A stretch of DNA of 64,000 nucleotides from Gonocerus acuteangulatus (GCA_946811695.1 OX328126.1:88314785-88378784), one strand, 5' to 3'; positions 1-11,165 are shown, numbered from the stretch's first letter. The notes: generated by a model not told the origin, from the sequence alone. Made by a program: numbers and translations.

Positions 1-1570
1 CATAAATCAGAAAATCACAAATCGCGGCCATGCTCTTAAAAATCATAATTAGTAACAAATGTCACATTTTTATTTATAACTAGCTGTGCCCGCGACTTCG
101 TCCGCGTGGATAGTGACTTATGGCAGAATTTGTGGATAATTATTTTGGATTATAAACACCGTCGTATGGGTATTTTAAAAAAAGTCTACTTTATAGTAAT
201 GCTTCTCTACGCACGATATAAGACATATAGCCATCAGCGATCAAGCGTACAGGTTGCTAGGATTTCTAACACGTGACAGGGCCACTAAGCTGACCCCTTA
301 GGGATTGTTAAACCCTAGTGTGTATAGAGTGTCTGACAGATAGCAGGCATACAGACAAACAGATCAAAATTCTAAAAATCATTGTTTTGGGTACTACTGC
401 GTTGATAAAGGCCCCCAATAGTATTTGTTCCCATATATCTTCCATCTAGTGACAGCGATCCATTAGAATTGTATTATATATGTAGATTTTAAAGACATTA
501 ATTTATTTTTCTTCACTCATTGTTCTTATTTTTTGCGATAATTTATAATTTTATTTATTTATTTGTTTCAGACCCGTAACTTAGGCGATGGTCTCTTTTC
601 AGATGTATAATATTAAAAATCAGTCACAGTCTGGAAAAAAAATAAGTAAAAAAAAAAAAAATAAATAAATAAATAAAGAAAAAATAATAATAATGAGACG
701 AAAGAAAAATAATAATAATAATTAAAAAAAAAAAATAATAAAATATATAATCAACAATATGAAAAAATAAACAAAAATGTGTGAGATAAAACAATAAGCA
801 ATAAGATAATATAACAAAGTTAAAAAATAAGTGACTAAAAATAAATAATATAAATACAAATTTTACTTCTGTTCAGGACAAATGTTAATTTAAAGCATGT
901 TGTTGAATTTAAGATTTAAATCGAGATTTTATTATATTTAAATTGAGGTTTTTTAAATTCGAGAGTAAATGTTGTTAGTCTTTAAATGTTGGAGTATTGT
1001 GTAGATGTGAGGGCTACTTGGTGATAATATGTCAATTAGGTTATGTGGTATTTGCAAATTGTTTCTCAATAATTTATAATTTAGCAATCCAGTTTTAATT
1101 CCATATTAAATCACAGCTAAAAAAACCTATAGTGGTTTCTAATCTGCCTACTTTAGACATAATTTGTCAGAACATTATCTGACTGAGACTGACAATTACT
1201 AGCCTTGAAGAGAGCTCCAGTGAAGCAGAACTCAACACAAATAAAATAATACAAAATAATAAAAGCAAAATGACTTTAACACAGAATTCCAAGAAATAAA
1301 TGGTTTTGCAAACGAGGGCCAGCAGATTATGCAATTAAAATATCCTAAAACTACTAATTGGAGCTGTTAAGTAATTTCAACATTCGTATCAGCCATTTCT
1401 CAATTGCTGACTGCACCGGGCAGAGCAGAGAACAATAACATTAGCTTTGTTTTCCCGGGGAAAAATAACAAACCCCGCCAAACAAGGAACATGGCGTTCA
1501 TTCAGAACTCTCTCGCACTTATTTCCAGATAGAGTATGTATTTGATGACATTTTCTCAATAAATATTTTC
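1..1570. other. AT-rich non-coding stretch with an old repeat fragment
   Basis: I see no gene here. Around 80-115 the words TGCCCGCGACTTCG and TCCGCGTGGAT resemble a short interspersed repeat common in insect genomes; its class is not clear to me. Positions 640-850 are A-rich simple sequence. The rest is unremarkable AT-rich DNA. Confidence 0.4.
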
Positions 1571-1581
1571 ATTTGTACATA

Positions 1582-1584
<3 letters not shown>

Positions 1585-1630
<46 letters not shown>
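1585..1630. repeat. (TA)n microsatellite left of a Penelope-type inverted repeat
   Basis: An uninterrupted TA run just left of the large inverted repeat. A second run at about 2156-2214 lies on its right, so the inverted repeat is bracketed by (TA)n. Confidence 0.9.
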
Positions 1631-1632
<2 letters not shown>

Positions 1633-1732
1633 CTTGACATTGATTTGGCTGGACGGTGGTGGTACTGCATCATAATAGGAAAACCAACAAACTCCAAGGT
1701 CTCCACCACAAATGATTTATTTTATTCACCCA

Positions 1733-1772
1733 AAGCAAGCTTTCGGAGTCTACAGCTCCATCCTCAGTGCTT
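1733..1772 (-). ncRNA. hammerhead-like ribozyme sequence (PLE)
   Basis: On the minus strand: AAGC, an unpaired A, CTGAGGA, one extra T, stem II GGAG/CTCC, GAA, palindromic stem III AGCT, U at the cleavage site, then GCTT pairing with AAGC. It is the mirror copy of 2056-2095. Type I geometry with a very short stem III suggests that two copies would have to pair for activity. Confidence 0.5.
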
Positions 1773-2055
1773 CTACAGCATAGAAAAACAAAACATATAT
1801 AATCTTTAACACCGGAGAATAAGCTTATCAAATAAATTTGCATTGTCAGAAACCATTTAAAAACAATCAATGCAATCATAAAAACCAATTAAATCCTAAA
1901 ACACAAAACGTGATTAAGTGTTTTGTGTTTTAGGATTTAATTGTTTTTATGATTGCATTGATTGTTTTTAAATGGTTCCTGACAATTCAAATTTATTTGA
2001 TAAGCTTATTCTCCGGTGTTAAAGATTATATATGTTTTGTTTTTCTATGATGTAG

Positions 2056-2095
2056 AAGCACTGAGGATGGAGCTGTAGACTCCGAAAGCTTGCTT
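2056..2095 (+). ncRNA. hammerhead-like ribozyme sequence (PLE)
   Basis: Plus-strand partner of 1733-1772 with identical core elements: CTGAGGA, extra T, GGAG/CTCC stem II, GAA, AGCT palindrome, U, stem I AAGC/GCTT with one bulged A. Cleavage activity is inferred, not shown. Confidence 0.5.
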
Positions 2096-2150
2096 TGGGT
2101 GAATAAAATAAATCATTTGTGGTGGAGACCTTGGAGTTTGTTGGTTTTCC

Positions 2151-2155
<5 letters not shown>

Positions 2156-2214
<59 letters not shown>
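2156..2214. repeat. (TA)n microsatellite
   Basis: TA run lying between the PLE inverted repeat and a minus-strand tRNA-derived SINE. Confidence 0.9.
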
Positions 2215-2217
<3 letters not shown>

Positions 2218-2349
2218 GCCACAAGGGCCCAGAGGGGCAGATACTCAAACGACGACACTAGAACATAAAAATCTTTTGGGCGCGCTCGTGTTTTGAACTG
2301 GGGTCCTCCAGTTCATTAGTCGAGTGCACTAGCACTGAGCTAACCTCGC

Positions 2350-2350
<1 letters not shown>
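2215..2350 (-). mobile_element. tRNA-derived SINE, short copy (family S)
   Basis: Read on the minus strand it starts with a tRNA-like head (GCGAGGTTAGCTCAGTGCTA as box A, GTTCAAAACAC as a decayed box B), followed by a body shared with the copies at 7038-7325 and 55690-55995. The body is internally deleted. Both sides run into (TA)n. The degraded tRNA arms and the attached body argue against a functional tRNA gene. Confidence 0.65.

Positions 2351-2352
<2 letters not shown>

Positions 2353-2396
<44 letters not shown>
2353..2396. repeat. (TA)n microsatellite
   Basis: TA run directly abutting the 5' (tRNA) end of the minus-strand SINE. Confidence 0.9.
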
Positions 2397-2403
<7 letters not shown>

Positions 2404-2671
2404 ATATTATTTTCTTTTATTTATCTTGTATTGAGTTTTGTTTGGTGAACGTTTCCCTAGACGTATTGTATTTCATTTTAGACGGATTAGATTCTTATAA
2501 CAATATATATTATAGATTTTAATCCGTTGAGATTTATTATAAGCGTTATTTTATAAGATGAGAATTTTTTAAGCAATATTTGTGATTCTGCAGCCATGGT
2601 TGGTGGAAGGTTTAGCCCCATGGGCTCTCTATAAGTCTTACTGATGTGACAAGATATATTTTCAGTTATAA

Positions 2672-2712
2672 GCTCCTGAAGAGGTGCCAAAAGAGCATGA
2701 AACATGTACAGC
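2672..2712 (+). ncRNA. hammerhead-like ribozyme sequence, degenerate stem I
   Basis: GCTC, CTGAAGA, an extra G, stem II GTGC/GCAT (one G-U pair), GAA, palindromic stem III ACATGT, A at the cleavage position, then CAGC. Stem I pairs at three of four positions. Core and loop are close to those at 25618-25657, so the two belong to the same PLE lineage. Confidence 0.45.
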
Positions 2713-2759
2713 ATTGAATAAAGTATTGAAAATATCAATACGATTTTTTATTTCTGTAA

Positions 2760-3660
2760 ATCTGTATTAAGGTCGTTTCGATACGTGATCGACCAAAGTT
2801 AACAGTTAAGTGACCTTGGTGAAAATATAGGAAATTTCGTTAATACTGATTTTTACAAAATTCGTATTTATGTTTTCCTAGCCGAATCCCAACTATTCCC
2901 TGACTGCTTATCGCCTCGACGACTAACTATCTACACATCACTATCAATTAATTATGTGTTTATTATTGACCTTACCCTACATTTAAGATAATTTAATATT
3001 TAATCAGGCTTGTGACAAATCACTTTTGTGAGGCATGTCTGATCAAAATTACGGCCATTCGAAGCAGAAAAGGTATAAAACACTGCATGCCACAGGATAA
3101 TGAGAAATCTTCCAAAAACAAATAGGAATTTGAGCTGCACAATTGAATCGATCCATCCAAAAAAAGTTTCCAATACGAGTTAGTGATGGATTCATAGCCT
3201 TTGAAGGTAACTTCACATTTTATGTTAAAAGGACTTCAGTCCAATACATAGTTGCCATAGAAACATAGTCCTAATTTTATTATTCCATGCAAAAAAGGTT
3301 TCAAAAACTACTGATTTTGGACTGAAGCCCTTTTTGATGGATCTATTCAATTATTGACATAGCTTCTGGATATAAATGCATGAAAAGAATATTTATTCCT
3401 AAATCTTAATGAGTTTGTACAAAGATAACGGAAATTCTTTTCAGAGAGCAATAAACAGTATTTACAATACTCAAACACAATCAGTAGAAATGCTCTATCA
3501 ATGTGAGAGCAAAGATTGGAAAATGTAGAGCAAAATGTGTTTATACAACACAATTTGCAGAAAAATTTAGAGGCAAGCTTCAAAACCTACATTGCAACGA
3601 GATTTGCCAAATTGAAACACATATCCTGAAGTGATTAATATCAAATCCCACAAAAAAATA
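2760..3660. repeat. non-coding, with a small imperfect foldback at 3140-3356
   Basis: No gene seen. CAATTGAATCGATCCATCC near 3140 is imperfectly complementary to GATGGATCTATTCAATT near 3338. An inner pair, GGACTTCAGTCC near 3230 and GGACTGAAG near 3320, lies inside. This may be an old MITE; no convincing target duplication was found. Confidence 0.3.
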
Positions 3661-3661
3661 C

Positions 3662-4355
3662 ATATGAGGAGCTTGGTATCAAAGTTGGACAACTCCATTT
3701 TTTTCAATTTTGAGATTTTAGTGGATTCTTAATTGGATTTTTATGCGGCATTTGGTTTTACAAGTTTTCTACATTACAAAGCAGAACGAACTCAATGAAA
3801 TAGCGTGTATTTGATCAGTTTAGAATCAGAATATGGACAATTCCAACATAGTTCAGTTTCAAAAAATGACAACTCCTTCAGTAGCCAATGAGAAGCTTGC
3901 ATTCATGCAATCTGCTCCCAACATGCACTGCAAATCCATCATGGCTGAATGCCAAGAACCTCGGAGGAAATTGGGAAGAAATAGATGGTTTACATTATTT
4001 TAAAACACCCTCATGCATTAGAGTGTAGACGAAGAAAATATAAATGTATTGATAACGAGTTCATAATTGTTTGCTTTCAAAAAAGGACAGATTACATTTA
4101 AAATGGTTCCCTTTGGCTTAAAAAACATGGACTTGGTTTCAAACATGGACAACTCCACTATTTTAAGTGTAATTAAGGTCTTAATACTCATATTATTTTG
4201 TAATGCGTTTATAAAAATGTTTCTGGGGCCTATAAGAATGACATATAAACAAATCACCATGATACTGACATCAATATAGTAGATATAGTTTTTTGCCTCT
4301 CCTGTAAAAAAAGCAAAAGTGGAGTTGTCCAACTTTGATACCAGGCTCCTCATAT
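3662..4355. mobile_element. MITE-like element, terminal inverted repeats ATATGAGGAGC..
   Basis: About 690 bp bounded by inverted repeats of about 35 bp, beginning ATATGAGGAGC(T/C)TGG and running through TATCAAAGTTGGACAACTCC. Internal sequence has no credible coding frame. A second copy in opposite orientation at 25384-27306 is split by a PLE insertion, so this copy supplies the uninterrupted version. Flanks are AT-rich, so a TA duplication is possible but not provable. Superfamily is unknown. Confidence 0.65.
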
Positions 4356-4834
4356 ATTAAATTAAATTAATAAAATGATGATTATTAAAATTTAATAAAA
4401 AAAAAATACAAATACCTAGAAAAAGTCAGTATAAATATTAGAGCAATGGTACCTTACAGAACCAAAGTTACAAATTAATTTACAATATTTTCTTTTATTA
4501 GGTCGACCTAATAAGAGGATTTCTTTCCTATGGAGAAAGGGAGGAGACGCGCTGGAATGTTCCAGAACTTACGTGAGTACCGGGATACGACGGGATAGTA
4601 GGAAATGAACATTAGAGCAACACTTTCAAGGCGCTGTACCCTTTAAGGCGCTGGCTTACAGCTTTGCCTTTTAAGTAAATAAATGGCTGTGAGAAAAAAA
4701 AGATTAAGATGCTGTGGAATTCCAGGAAAGGCTTGAAGCAGGAAATGGTTATTTCAAAGAAAACGGCAAAATATAACCTCAAACCGGCAAGATCAGCCCT
4801 AACATGGATAGCAACCTTACAGGAAAACGTAAAA

Positions 4835-4903
<69 letters not shown>

Positions 4904-5764
4904 CGCCATAAAATGGAGTCAAAAACCTAGGAAATTTTCATTTAACTGATACCAAAGTGTGAAAGGACGACCTATATGTTTGTCTGTTCCGTCTCATACA
5001 AATATATAAGCATATATAAGTATACATTTCTACCAATTGTACTTCTGTTTGCCGACTCCCATCTAAAAAAAGCGATCCGATTTAAAATGTCATCAAGAAC
5101 ACACCTTTAGCCGTTTTTGAGAAAACTAGGCGAAAAAGGCGAATGAATATGAACTTTTTCGCACGTCAGAAATTCATCCAAACTGGGGTATAATCATTAT
5201 TTTATTTTCCGTTTAGAATGGCAAATGTGTTAATACAAATAAAAACAGACGTGAGATTTTTGAATCGTGGTAAGTGAAAGATAACCGTTCGAAGCCTGAT
5301 AAATTTAATATAAAATAGTTTTAGTGGTAAAATTCAATGGGACCATTTCAGCCGGAGAAGATATTGCATAATGTTTCGGAATTGTTGGTTCAGTTATGTT
5401 TAAAAGTGAAATATTAATAGTTGTTATTGTAAACATTCCAAGTACACCAGGAGCAAGATTTACATGAAAACACGCTAATTTGTACCAGTTTCTGCGAGCC
5501 AGACTTTTTTTTGTTTTTTTTTTTTTTTTACCAAAGAGAAATATAATTATGAATTACAGATAGAGAGATAGCCATATTTAGTTTTATTACAATATAAATC
5601 TATTTTAAGATTATAATTACATTTATAACTTTCAAAAGTCAAAATAAAACTCTTGCCCCCTCCCAAAACCATTTATGGGAAAGTAGAATTAAATGTAGTT
5701 ACGTATTTTAGATATATCTAGTTGTGTTATAAGAAAGATCTGTTTTAAAAATATAATTACATTT
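4356..5764. other. non-coding stretch with (TA)n at 4839-4900
   Basis: No gene or clear element boundary. A 60-bp (TA)n tract lies at 4839-4900. The following text (GTTTGTCTGTTCC near 4978) recalls the sequence after the (TA)n tract in HLA elements, so 4840-5400 may be a very old relative. A T-rich run lies at 5505-5530. Confidence 0.4.
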
Positions 5765-6357
5765 CTGTACTCCGGAGGTAAAGGACACCAAGTCACATAA
5801 TGGCAATTGTTCAGGAGAGCCAATTTTCAAAAACTTTGAACTATTAAGATTTGTTTTTTCATTACTTATAATAACAGGTTATAGAAAATTAAATTGTTAT
5901 TGGCATTGATGGGTAATTGTAAGTATTGATCATAGTAAAAAAAAAAAACCAAGTCCCCCAAATGGCCTCTAATGAAAACGGACATCTTTGTTATTTATAG
6001 GAGCAGGAAATAGTGCCCTATGTCTGTATATGGGTCGAAAAATCACGACTGAAGGGCTCTGTGCCAAAGGTGACTAACCCAGAATTAAAAATAAATGAGA
6101 AAATCATGTTTAAAGTTAGGAAGAATATGAAACAAATTATTGTTGGTGACAGAAATTATTTTAATTGGTCCCACTGAAATATTTTCTGTCATTATCACTA
6201 ATTTTTTTGAGATTCATCCTACCTTTAAAGCCAATTTTCGCCGTAATTTCTAATGAAGGGTTAGTCACCTTCGGCACCGAGCCCTTCAATTATGAACTTG
6301 TTGTTAAGTCATTTTAATAAAAAAATGGACATGTTGTCCTTTACCTCCGGGGTACAG
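5765..6357. mobile_element. MITE-like element with nested inverted repeats
   Basis: The ends are inverted copies of CTGTACTCCGGAGGTAAAGG (5765 on) and the matching right end to 6357, flanked by ATTT on both sides (5761-5764 and 6358-6361), a possible 4-bp duplication. Inside, 6051-6080 and 6258-6287 form a second 30-bp inverted repeat beginning GAAGGGCTC. No transposase frame is visible. The internal pair may be a second MITE inserted in the first or a subterminal repeat. Confidence 0.6.
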
Positions 6358-7037
6358 ATTTCTAACTAAGTCATACCAAACTCTTGAACCCTCCCAAAAC
6401 TCTGGAAAGTTTAATTAAAACTGTTCTTATTGTTGTATATATCCTTGCAATTTATCATAATCTCCTTGTAATGTGTCATACCTGAACGAGGATGAGAGAA
6501 AGAATAGAGAGAAGAGCTATGTACTGCATCTTGAAGTGATGATCGTCAACTGACCAGACCTAGCTTCGTAGTGTCTTTATCACTGGGGGTCAGCCTCTGG
6601 GTCACTGATTCCTATCTAGATGGACTTGGGACTGTACGCTTTCTGCTGAGGTTTCTTGTGGAACCCAAAAATTGACAAATACATTATTATTTCCGTCCTA
6701 CAACAAGCTAACGCCCGATGTTATCGTAACAACAGACAGAGATACGTTTGTTTGTATTATTAACGCATTCATTCCCGTGAAAACACATTAAAATGGTTAT
6801 AGTTTTTATGAGACTCTTTTATAAGAATATCATTTTAATTTTGTTACAATGCCTTTTTTTGTTGTTGTTTTATTATATTTTGAATTTTATAATCACTAAT
6901 TATATCTTAACATAGTATAAGCATAATTATATCATTTTTAGTACTTTTTTTTTAATATTTATTTATGTGCTTCCGTAACCAAAGAGATTTCATAATTACA
7001 TAAATAATATATACATACATTCAAAATATATATATTA
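6358..7037. other. non-coding stretch
   Basis: I see no coding region, RNA gene or repeat boundary in this AT-rich segment. Confidence 0.4.
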
Positions 7038-7323
7038 AAAAAAAAATCAGTCCCGTAACAGGCCTCGAGGACCTCTAGGGAGATAGTGTGGTCAGTACTA
7101 TGCTCCGGCCGCCTGATTTCCCCCTTGGCTGCTTCGACTGCGCCCAAGGTACCCATTATTAAATTAATTAAAGGCTGGGTTGGCCTAGGGACGGTCAGGG
7201 AGGCCGAATTCAACCCATGAACGATGACACTAGAAGAAAACATCTTTAGTGCTTGCACGGGATTTGAACTCCAGGTCCTCCAACTTATTAGTCCAGTGCT
7301 CTACCACTGAGCTAACCTCGCCC

Positions 7324-7325
<2 letters not shown>
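7038..7325 (-). mobile_element. tRNA-derived SINE, full-length copy (family S)
   Basis: On the minus strand it opens with a tRNA-like head: GCGAGGTTAGCTCAGTGG, an anticodon-arm region with CTAATAA, then box B GAGTTCAAATCCC. A body of about 200 bp follows (CCTAGGCCAACCCAGCC, TTAATTAATTTAATAATG) and it ends in an oligo-A tail (T-run 7038-7046 on the plus strand). It aligns with 55690-55995. The head recalls tRNA-Ile(AAU), which is inference. Confidence 0.75.

Positions 7326-7388
<63 letters not shown>
7326..7388. repeat. (TA)n microsatellite
   Basis: Sixty-base TA run immediately at the tRNA end of the SINE. Confidence 0.9.
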
Positions 7389-7390
<2 letters not shown>

Positions 7391-7588
7391 GAAGATTTTG
7401 ACTCGGATTTAACGTCCACTCTGAGAGCTCAAAATGTACGGACCTTAATATGAAAGTTAAAAATTATAGACATGTTAGGAATTATCCACAAAGATTTTCT
7501 GAGGTATAAATTATTTCCATATATAGTTTATTTATTGATCCTCAACCTCAGCCAAATATATTGATGAACTAGTTACAATTCCTCATTT

Positions 7589-7622
7589 TTAAACGTTTCG
7601 GCCTCAGGGCCATCCTCATTAA
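7589..7622 (-). ncRNA. decayed hammerhead-like sequence (PLE)
   Basis: Mirror of 7671-7704. The first core base is changed (ATGAGGA for CTGANGA). Extra T, stem II GGCC/GGCC, GAA and palindrome ACGT are intact. The core change probably abolishes cleavage. Confidence 0.4.
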
Positions 7623-7670
7623 CTTCCTTTCTTAATCCACATATACATATATGTGGATTAAGAAAGGAAG

Positions 7671-7704
7671 TTAATGAGGATGGCCCTGAGGCCGAAACGT
7701 TTAA
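7671..7704 (+). ncRNA. decayed hammerhead-like sequence (PLE)
   Basis: TTA, ATGAGGA (core C replaced by A), extra T, stem II GGCC with a CTGA loop, GAA, palindrome ACGT, U, then TAA pairing with TTA. Same defect as its mirror copy, so the change predates formation of the inverted repeat. Confidence 0.4.
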
Positions 7705-7816
7705 AAATGAGGAATTGTAACTAGTTCATCAATATATTTGGCTGAGGTTGAGGATCAATAAATAAAGCATATATGGTTAAAAATTATAATAGACCTTAAC
7801 ACGACTTAATATAAGA

Positions 7817-7854
7817 TGCCTGATGATGAGCATAAACAGGTTCGAAACTTCGCA
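7817..7854 (+). ncRNA. hammerhead-like ribozyme sequence
   Basis: TGC, CTGATGA, extra T, stem II GAGC/GGTTC with one G-U pair, GAA, then ACTT in place of the usual palindrome, C, and GCA pairing with TGC. Core is complete but the stem III palindrome is mutated. It lies just right of the 7.5-7.8 kb PLE inverted repeat. Confidence 0.4.
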
Positions 7855-8226
7855 AATATATGTTAATGTTTTAAACAATTTTTGTGGGGCAACTCCTGCC
7901 AGTTACTTCAATAATTATTATTATTAGTTATTTATTTATTATACACGTAATCATTTCTCTAATATCATTTAACACTAGATTTACCAGACCAGTCATTTTG
8001 ACTGGTCGTGCAATTTCAATTCTAAATTCCTACTAAATATAACATTTGCTTTCCTAAATGATGTTATGACTTTTGTAGCTATAAGTAGAGAATACATTTA
8101 ATGAACTAAATGTTACTTTATATAGTAAAGATGGAGATAGTTAGCCGTTGCAGAGATACGATGACAAGGTATAGTTGGGATTCGGCTAGGAGAAAAACGT
8201 CAGACTTTCAGGAAGAAATCTGTATT

Positions 8227-8264
8227 TGGACGTTTCGGCTGCACATTGTCAGCCTTCTTCAGCA
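8227..8264 (-). ncRNA. hammerhead-like ribozyme sequence (PLE)
   Basis: On the minus strand: TG, CTGAAGA, extra A, strong stem II GGCTG/CAGCC, GAA, palindrome ACGT, C, then CA. Core intact; stem I is short. The surrounding 8.1-8.3 kb has no recognisable PLE protein. Confidence 0.5.
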
Positions 8265-8517
8265 GAGAATGCCTAGGGGGAAGGGAGGAAGACCTCGAGG
8301 ACAACTTAGGTAACCATGGTTGAATGTATGTTACATACAAGAATGTTACGTTGGTTCAAGAGCTTCTTTCCGAGCAGGGCAATGTAGTGTGGTCTCTGAA
8401 TGATGGTTGTACGGTAAAGGACTCAATGCTCAATGCACTTTGCTCCAAGAGGCCAGGTAGAAATGAGCCGTCTGTTAAGAGATTGATCGAATTTTTAGAA
8501 TACATCAACATTTACCA

Positions 8518-8780
8518 CATCATATCGTCGATACAAATGCAAAGTAACGAATGTGAAAAATTGCATCTTTCATTGTCAATCTTTACTAATTTCTGCTGGA
8601 CTTATGTACGGCAAATTCTTGAATCTTAGATCACTCTATTAAAGGGAAAGTATTCCACTATCAAAAGGTCAAATCTGCCGAATATTTGACTGTCCAAAAA
8701 AAAAGTTATGAATAAATGCTTTTCCACTCTGAAAAGTACTAATTTTCACATTCGATACTTTGCATTTGTAGCGACGATAT
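8518..8780. repeat. imperfect inverted repeat, ~40-bp arms
   Basis: CATATCGTCGATACAAATGC near 8521 and its approximate complement ending at about 8780 (TTTCACATTCGATACTTTGC, ACGATATG) enclose about 190 bp. This could be a MITE or a foldback. The open frame across 8324-8629 runs through the left arm and looks accidental. Confidence 0.45.
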
Positions 8781-8969
8781 GTCGCCGCCCTTTTAAGTTA
8801 GTGAGAATGTATTGTAAAATAAAGTTATTATCGAATGTATGTATTGTTTGTGTCGGTATTTATTGAGTGAGTGCGTTAGAGTGAATTTAAATATGTAAAT
8901 AATATTGCAAATTTGTGCTTAGGTGTAGGTTTAATGGTCCTTCAGTTATATGTATAATAGGAAGAACCA

Positions 8970-9134
8970 TAGGGGTCTCCCGTGGTCTAGTGGCTAGCGC
9001 CTTGGATTCATAAGCGGGAGATGGTGGGTTCGATTCCCAACCTCCGGCAGGAATTTTATCATCCCACGGCTCGCTGGTAAAATTCCTCGCTACAACCTGG
9101 ATGTCGGCGCTAATGACCTAGATGTAGATGCGCC

Positions 9135-9200
<66 letters not shown>
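8970..9200 (+). mobile_element. tRNA-derived SINE with 14-bp target duplication (family M)
   Basis: The tRNA-like head is GTCTCCCGTGGTCTAGTGG (box A), an anticodon arm with loop TTCATAA (CAT), and GGTTCGATTCCC (box B). A body of about 100 bp ends GTAGATGCGCCGT, then a poly-A run of about 65. AATAGGAAGAACCA flanks both sides (8956-8969 and 9201-9214), a clean target-site duplication. The long pure A tail suggests recent insertion. Three other copies sit in HLA elements. Confidence 0.85.
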
Positions 9201-9204
<4 letters not shown>

Positions 9205-9214
9205 GGAAGAACCA

Positions 9215-9753
9215 ATGTAAATACATATAATCATTTTATCATAAGCAGTTATAAATCGTTTTTGCCACATCGTTTTTTCCATAAAATAAAATTAAAATTA
9301 AGAACGGTGTTCATGACCCTGGCAATTAAAGCATTGGGGGGGGGGCAGCCTACACTTCCCATTTTGCTGAGAGAAGTGGATATTCGTCCTAGATATGCTT
9401 TCCAGACTATGTTGATTCAATGAGCAAGGTACAATACATTCCTAGATTTCTGGTCGCTATCTAGCTGTCCGAAAAAAATTAGTTGAAAATTGTTCCAGAG
9501 GTTTTACATAACCAAACTAAAATATTTAAATTTTCGAACTAAGGAAGTAAGAAAATATTAAAAGAAATAAGAAATTTTGGGGATTTTGTACACTTTCTTT
9601 AAAATCTCGAAAATGGTTAGAAAATCGTGGTAAGTGTAAAGTAATATTCCGAAAGTTTTCTTATTGCCCTACCAAAACAATTCTAATGTAATTTTCGGTT
9701 TTGTTTTGAACTGTGGTTTGTGTTAGTCTTCCATCGTTTTATGTTGCGTGTTG
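9215..9753. other. non-coding, partly HLA-related
   Basis: No gene. Text around 9590-9700 (AATCTCGAAAATGGTTAG, AATCGTGGTAAGTG) matches the interior of HLA elements loosely, so it may be a diverged fragment. G-run at 9339-9345. Confidence 0.35.
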
Positions 9754-9889
9754 TTAGCGCGGTTCCTCCCTCCACCATAGGGAGGAACCCCGCTTATAGG
9801 GTTGATACAATGAAACAATCCGGAAGTGCCGACTAGAAAATTTCGCGTTTCATAACCCCTAGAGACCGAAAATAACGGTGGTTCAAATT

Positions 9890-9980
<91 letters not shown>

Positions 9981-10972
9981 TTGTCTGTTCGCTCATTTCT
10001 GGCTTCCCTGATGGTCCGATTTTGATGAAATTTGGTACAAAAATCTGTCGTCCAATTTGAAAGGTCAAGTTCGTTAACCAGCAAAATCCGCCCACTGGAA
10101 GATGGCGTTTGGGGCGAAATTCGCGCAGAAAAAATCGTAACGCTTACGTTTTTGAGTTCATAAGCTTGTAAGTACTCTTTTTATAGGCTTCTTGGGCTAG
10201 GAAAACGAATGAAACCATTTTCAAGGCGATAGATTTAACCTTTGTCGAGAAAATTGGAAAAATAGTTAATTATGGGATTCAGTTGAAACATTTTCTGCAT
10301 GTTCTACATTCATTAAAACTAATATGTTGAAATTTTTGTTACGTTTGGAGTTTAGGAAGGGTTAGAATAAAATATTTTATTAACATACATAAAAAGTTTT
10401 GGTAACTTTGTATACTTTCCTTAATATCTCGAAAAAGGTTGAGAATCTTGGGAAACGGAAGATGACCATTAGAAAGCTCACTAAATGCTCTACAAAAATG
10501 ATTCTGATGAAAGTTTTGATTAGGCGATGTCAATCGGAGAAATAAGTGCTTAAAACTTTAAAGTAATTGATTTCGCTTATTCGAACTGTTCTTTTTGTCT
10601 GTCTTTTATTCCTTGTTATTTATAAATTGCTTATAGTCAGATAATGTATTTGACAATAAAACAGATTAAGTAAAATAAGAAGATCAATTTATTGTTAGAA
10701 ATGTAGCGTTCAAAGAGAGAGATCCCAAGGCTTTCCAAATGCCTCTGAGCGGAGGCCTTTCTGCCCGACTTATGGTATAGCTGACCCATACAGGTAAGAT
10801 TGTAAATCAAGACCATTCAAGACTGGTTTGTTTGAGATTTCATTTGGATAGCTGTTTCGCTATTGATCTAAACAAAGTAATAACTGTTTCTATTCTATGC
10901 CTTCATAAACACTAGAGATAAGAACGGAACCGCGCTAAGATGACGCAGTTCCTGCGAATCGGACTTTTTTTT
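9754..10972 (-). mobile_element. HLA element, Helentron-like non-autonomous repeat (copy 1)
   Basis: Orientation is given from the AGTCCG-type end to the hairpin end. The hairpin end at 9754 reads TTAGCGCGGTTCC followed by a GGTTCCTCCCT/AGGGAGGAACC hairpin. The other end at about 10918-10972 reads GGAACCGCGCTAAGATGACG, GCAGTTCCTGCGAATCGGAC and T8. GGAACCGCGCTAA and TTAGCGCGGTTCC form a subterminal inverted repeat. A (TA)n tract (9891-9980) lies at the usual place before TTTGTCTGTTCG. No coding capacity. Helentron/HINE assignment is inference from this architecture. Confidence 0.6.
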
Positions 10973-11165
10973 AGTTCCTTCTAGCAGTAAAATTACTTTT
11001 TCTGTAAACAAATTTAAGGAACAATCATAGATCTTTCAAATAAGTCGAAGAGCCAGTGCATGATTTCACCTGAAATATCACCATTCTTCGAAATGTCATT
11101 GTATTAGGTTCTTACATTATATTGCTTACAAAATACTAATTACCCCTAATCTAAGCTTTCCAAAT

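Larger units (their letters stand above)
1674..2154. mobile_element. Penelope-type (PLE) inverted repeat with ~235-bp arms
   Basis: Positions 1674-1909 and 1920-2154 are near-perfect reverse complements around a 10-bp spacer. Each arm holds one hammerhead-like sequence (1733-1772 minus, 2056-2095 plus). PLE insertions commonly have inverted or tandem partial copies, and hammerheads are known in their terminal repeats, so I infer two head-to-head PLE ends. No reverse transcriptase remains. Short open frames inside are incidental. Confidence 0.6.
7530..7766. mobile_element. PLE-type inverted repeat with ~115-bp arms
   Basis: 7530-7646 and 7650-7766 are almost perfect reverse complements with only a few bases between them. 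Each arm contains a hammerhead-like core, so the layout matches the inverted repeats at 1674-2154 and 33601-33897. Only terminal PLE sequence is present. Confidence 0.55.

Noticed and set aside
1573..1809. Many short frames rich in Tyr-Ile
   Set aside because: Translation of (TA)n microsatellites, seen at about 28 places.
3000..3100. Hammerhead-like words (CTGATCA, CATTCGAAGC)
   Set aside because: No complete CTGANGA, no stem II next to GAA and no stem I pairing.
4018..4353. 111-residue frame on the minus strand
   Set aside because: Lies within a MITE-like element and extends through its terminal inverted repeat; no domain.
7250..7325. tRNA gene on the minus strand
   Set aside because: Has box A and B but is fused to a dispersed body shared with two other copies; arms are imperfect.
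8972..9045. tRNA gene (CAT anticodon)
   Set aside because: Followed by a SINE body, poly-A and target duplication, and repeated at three other loci; a tRNA-derived SINE head.
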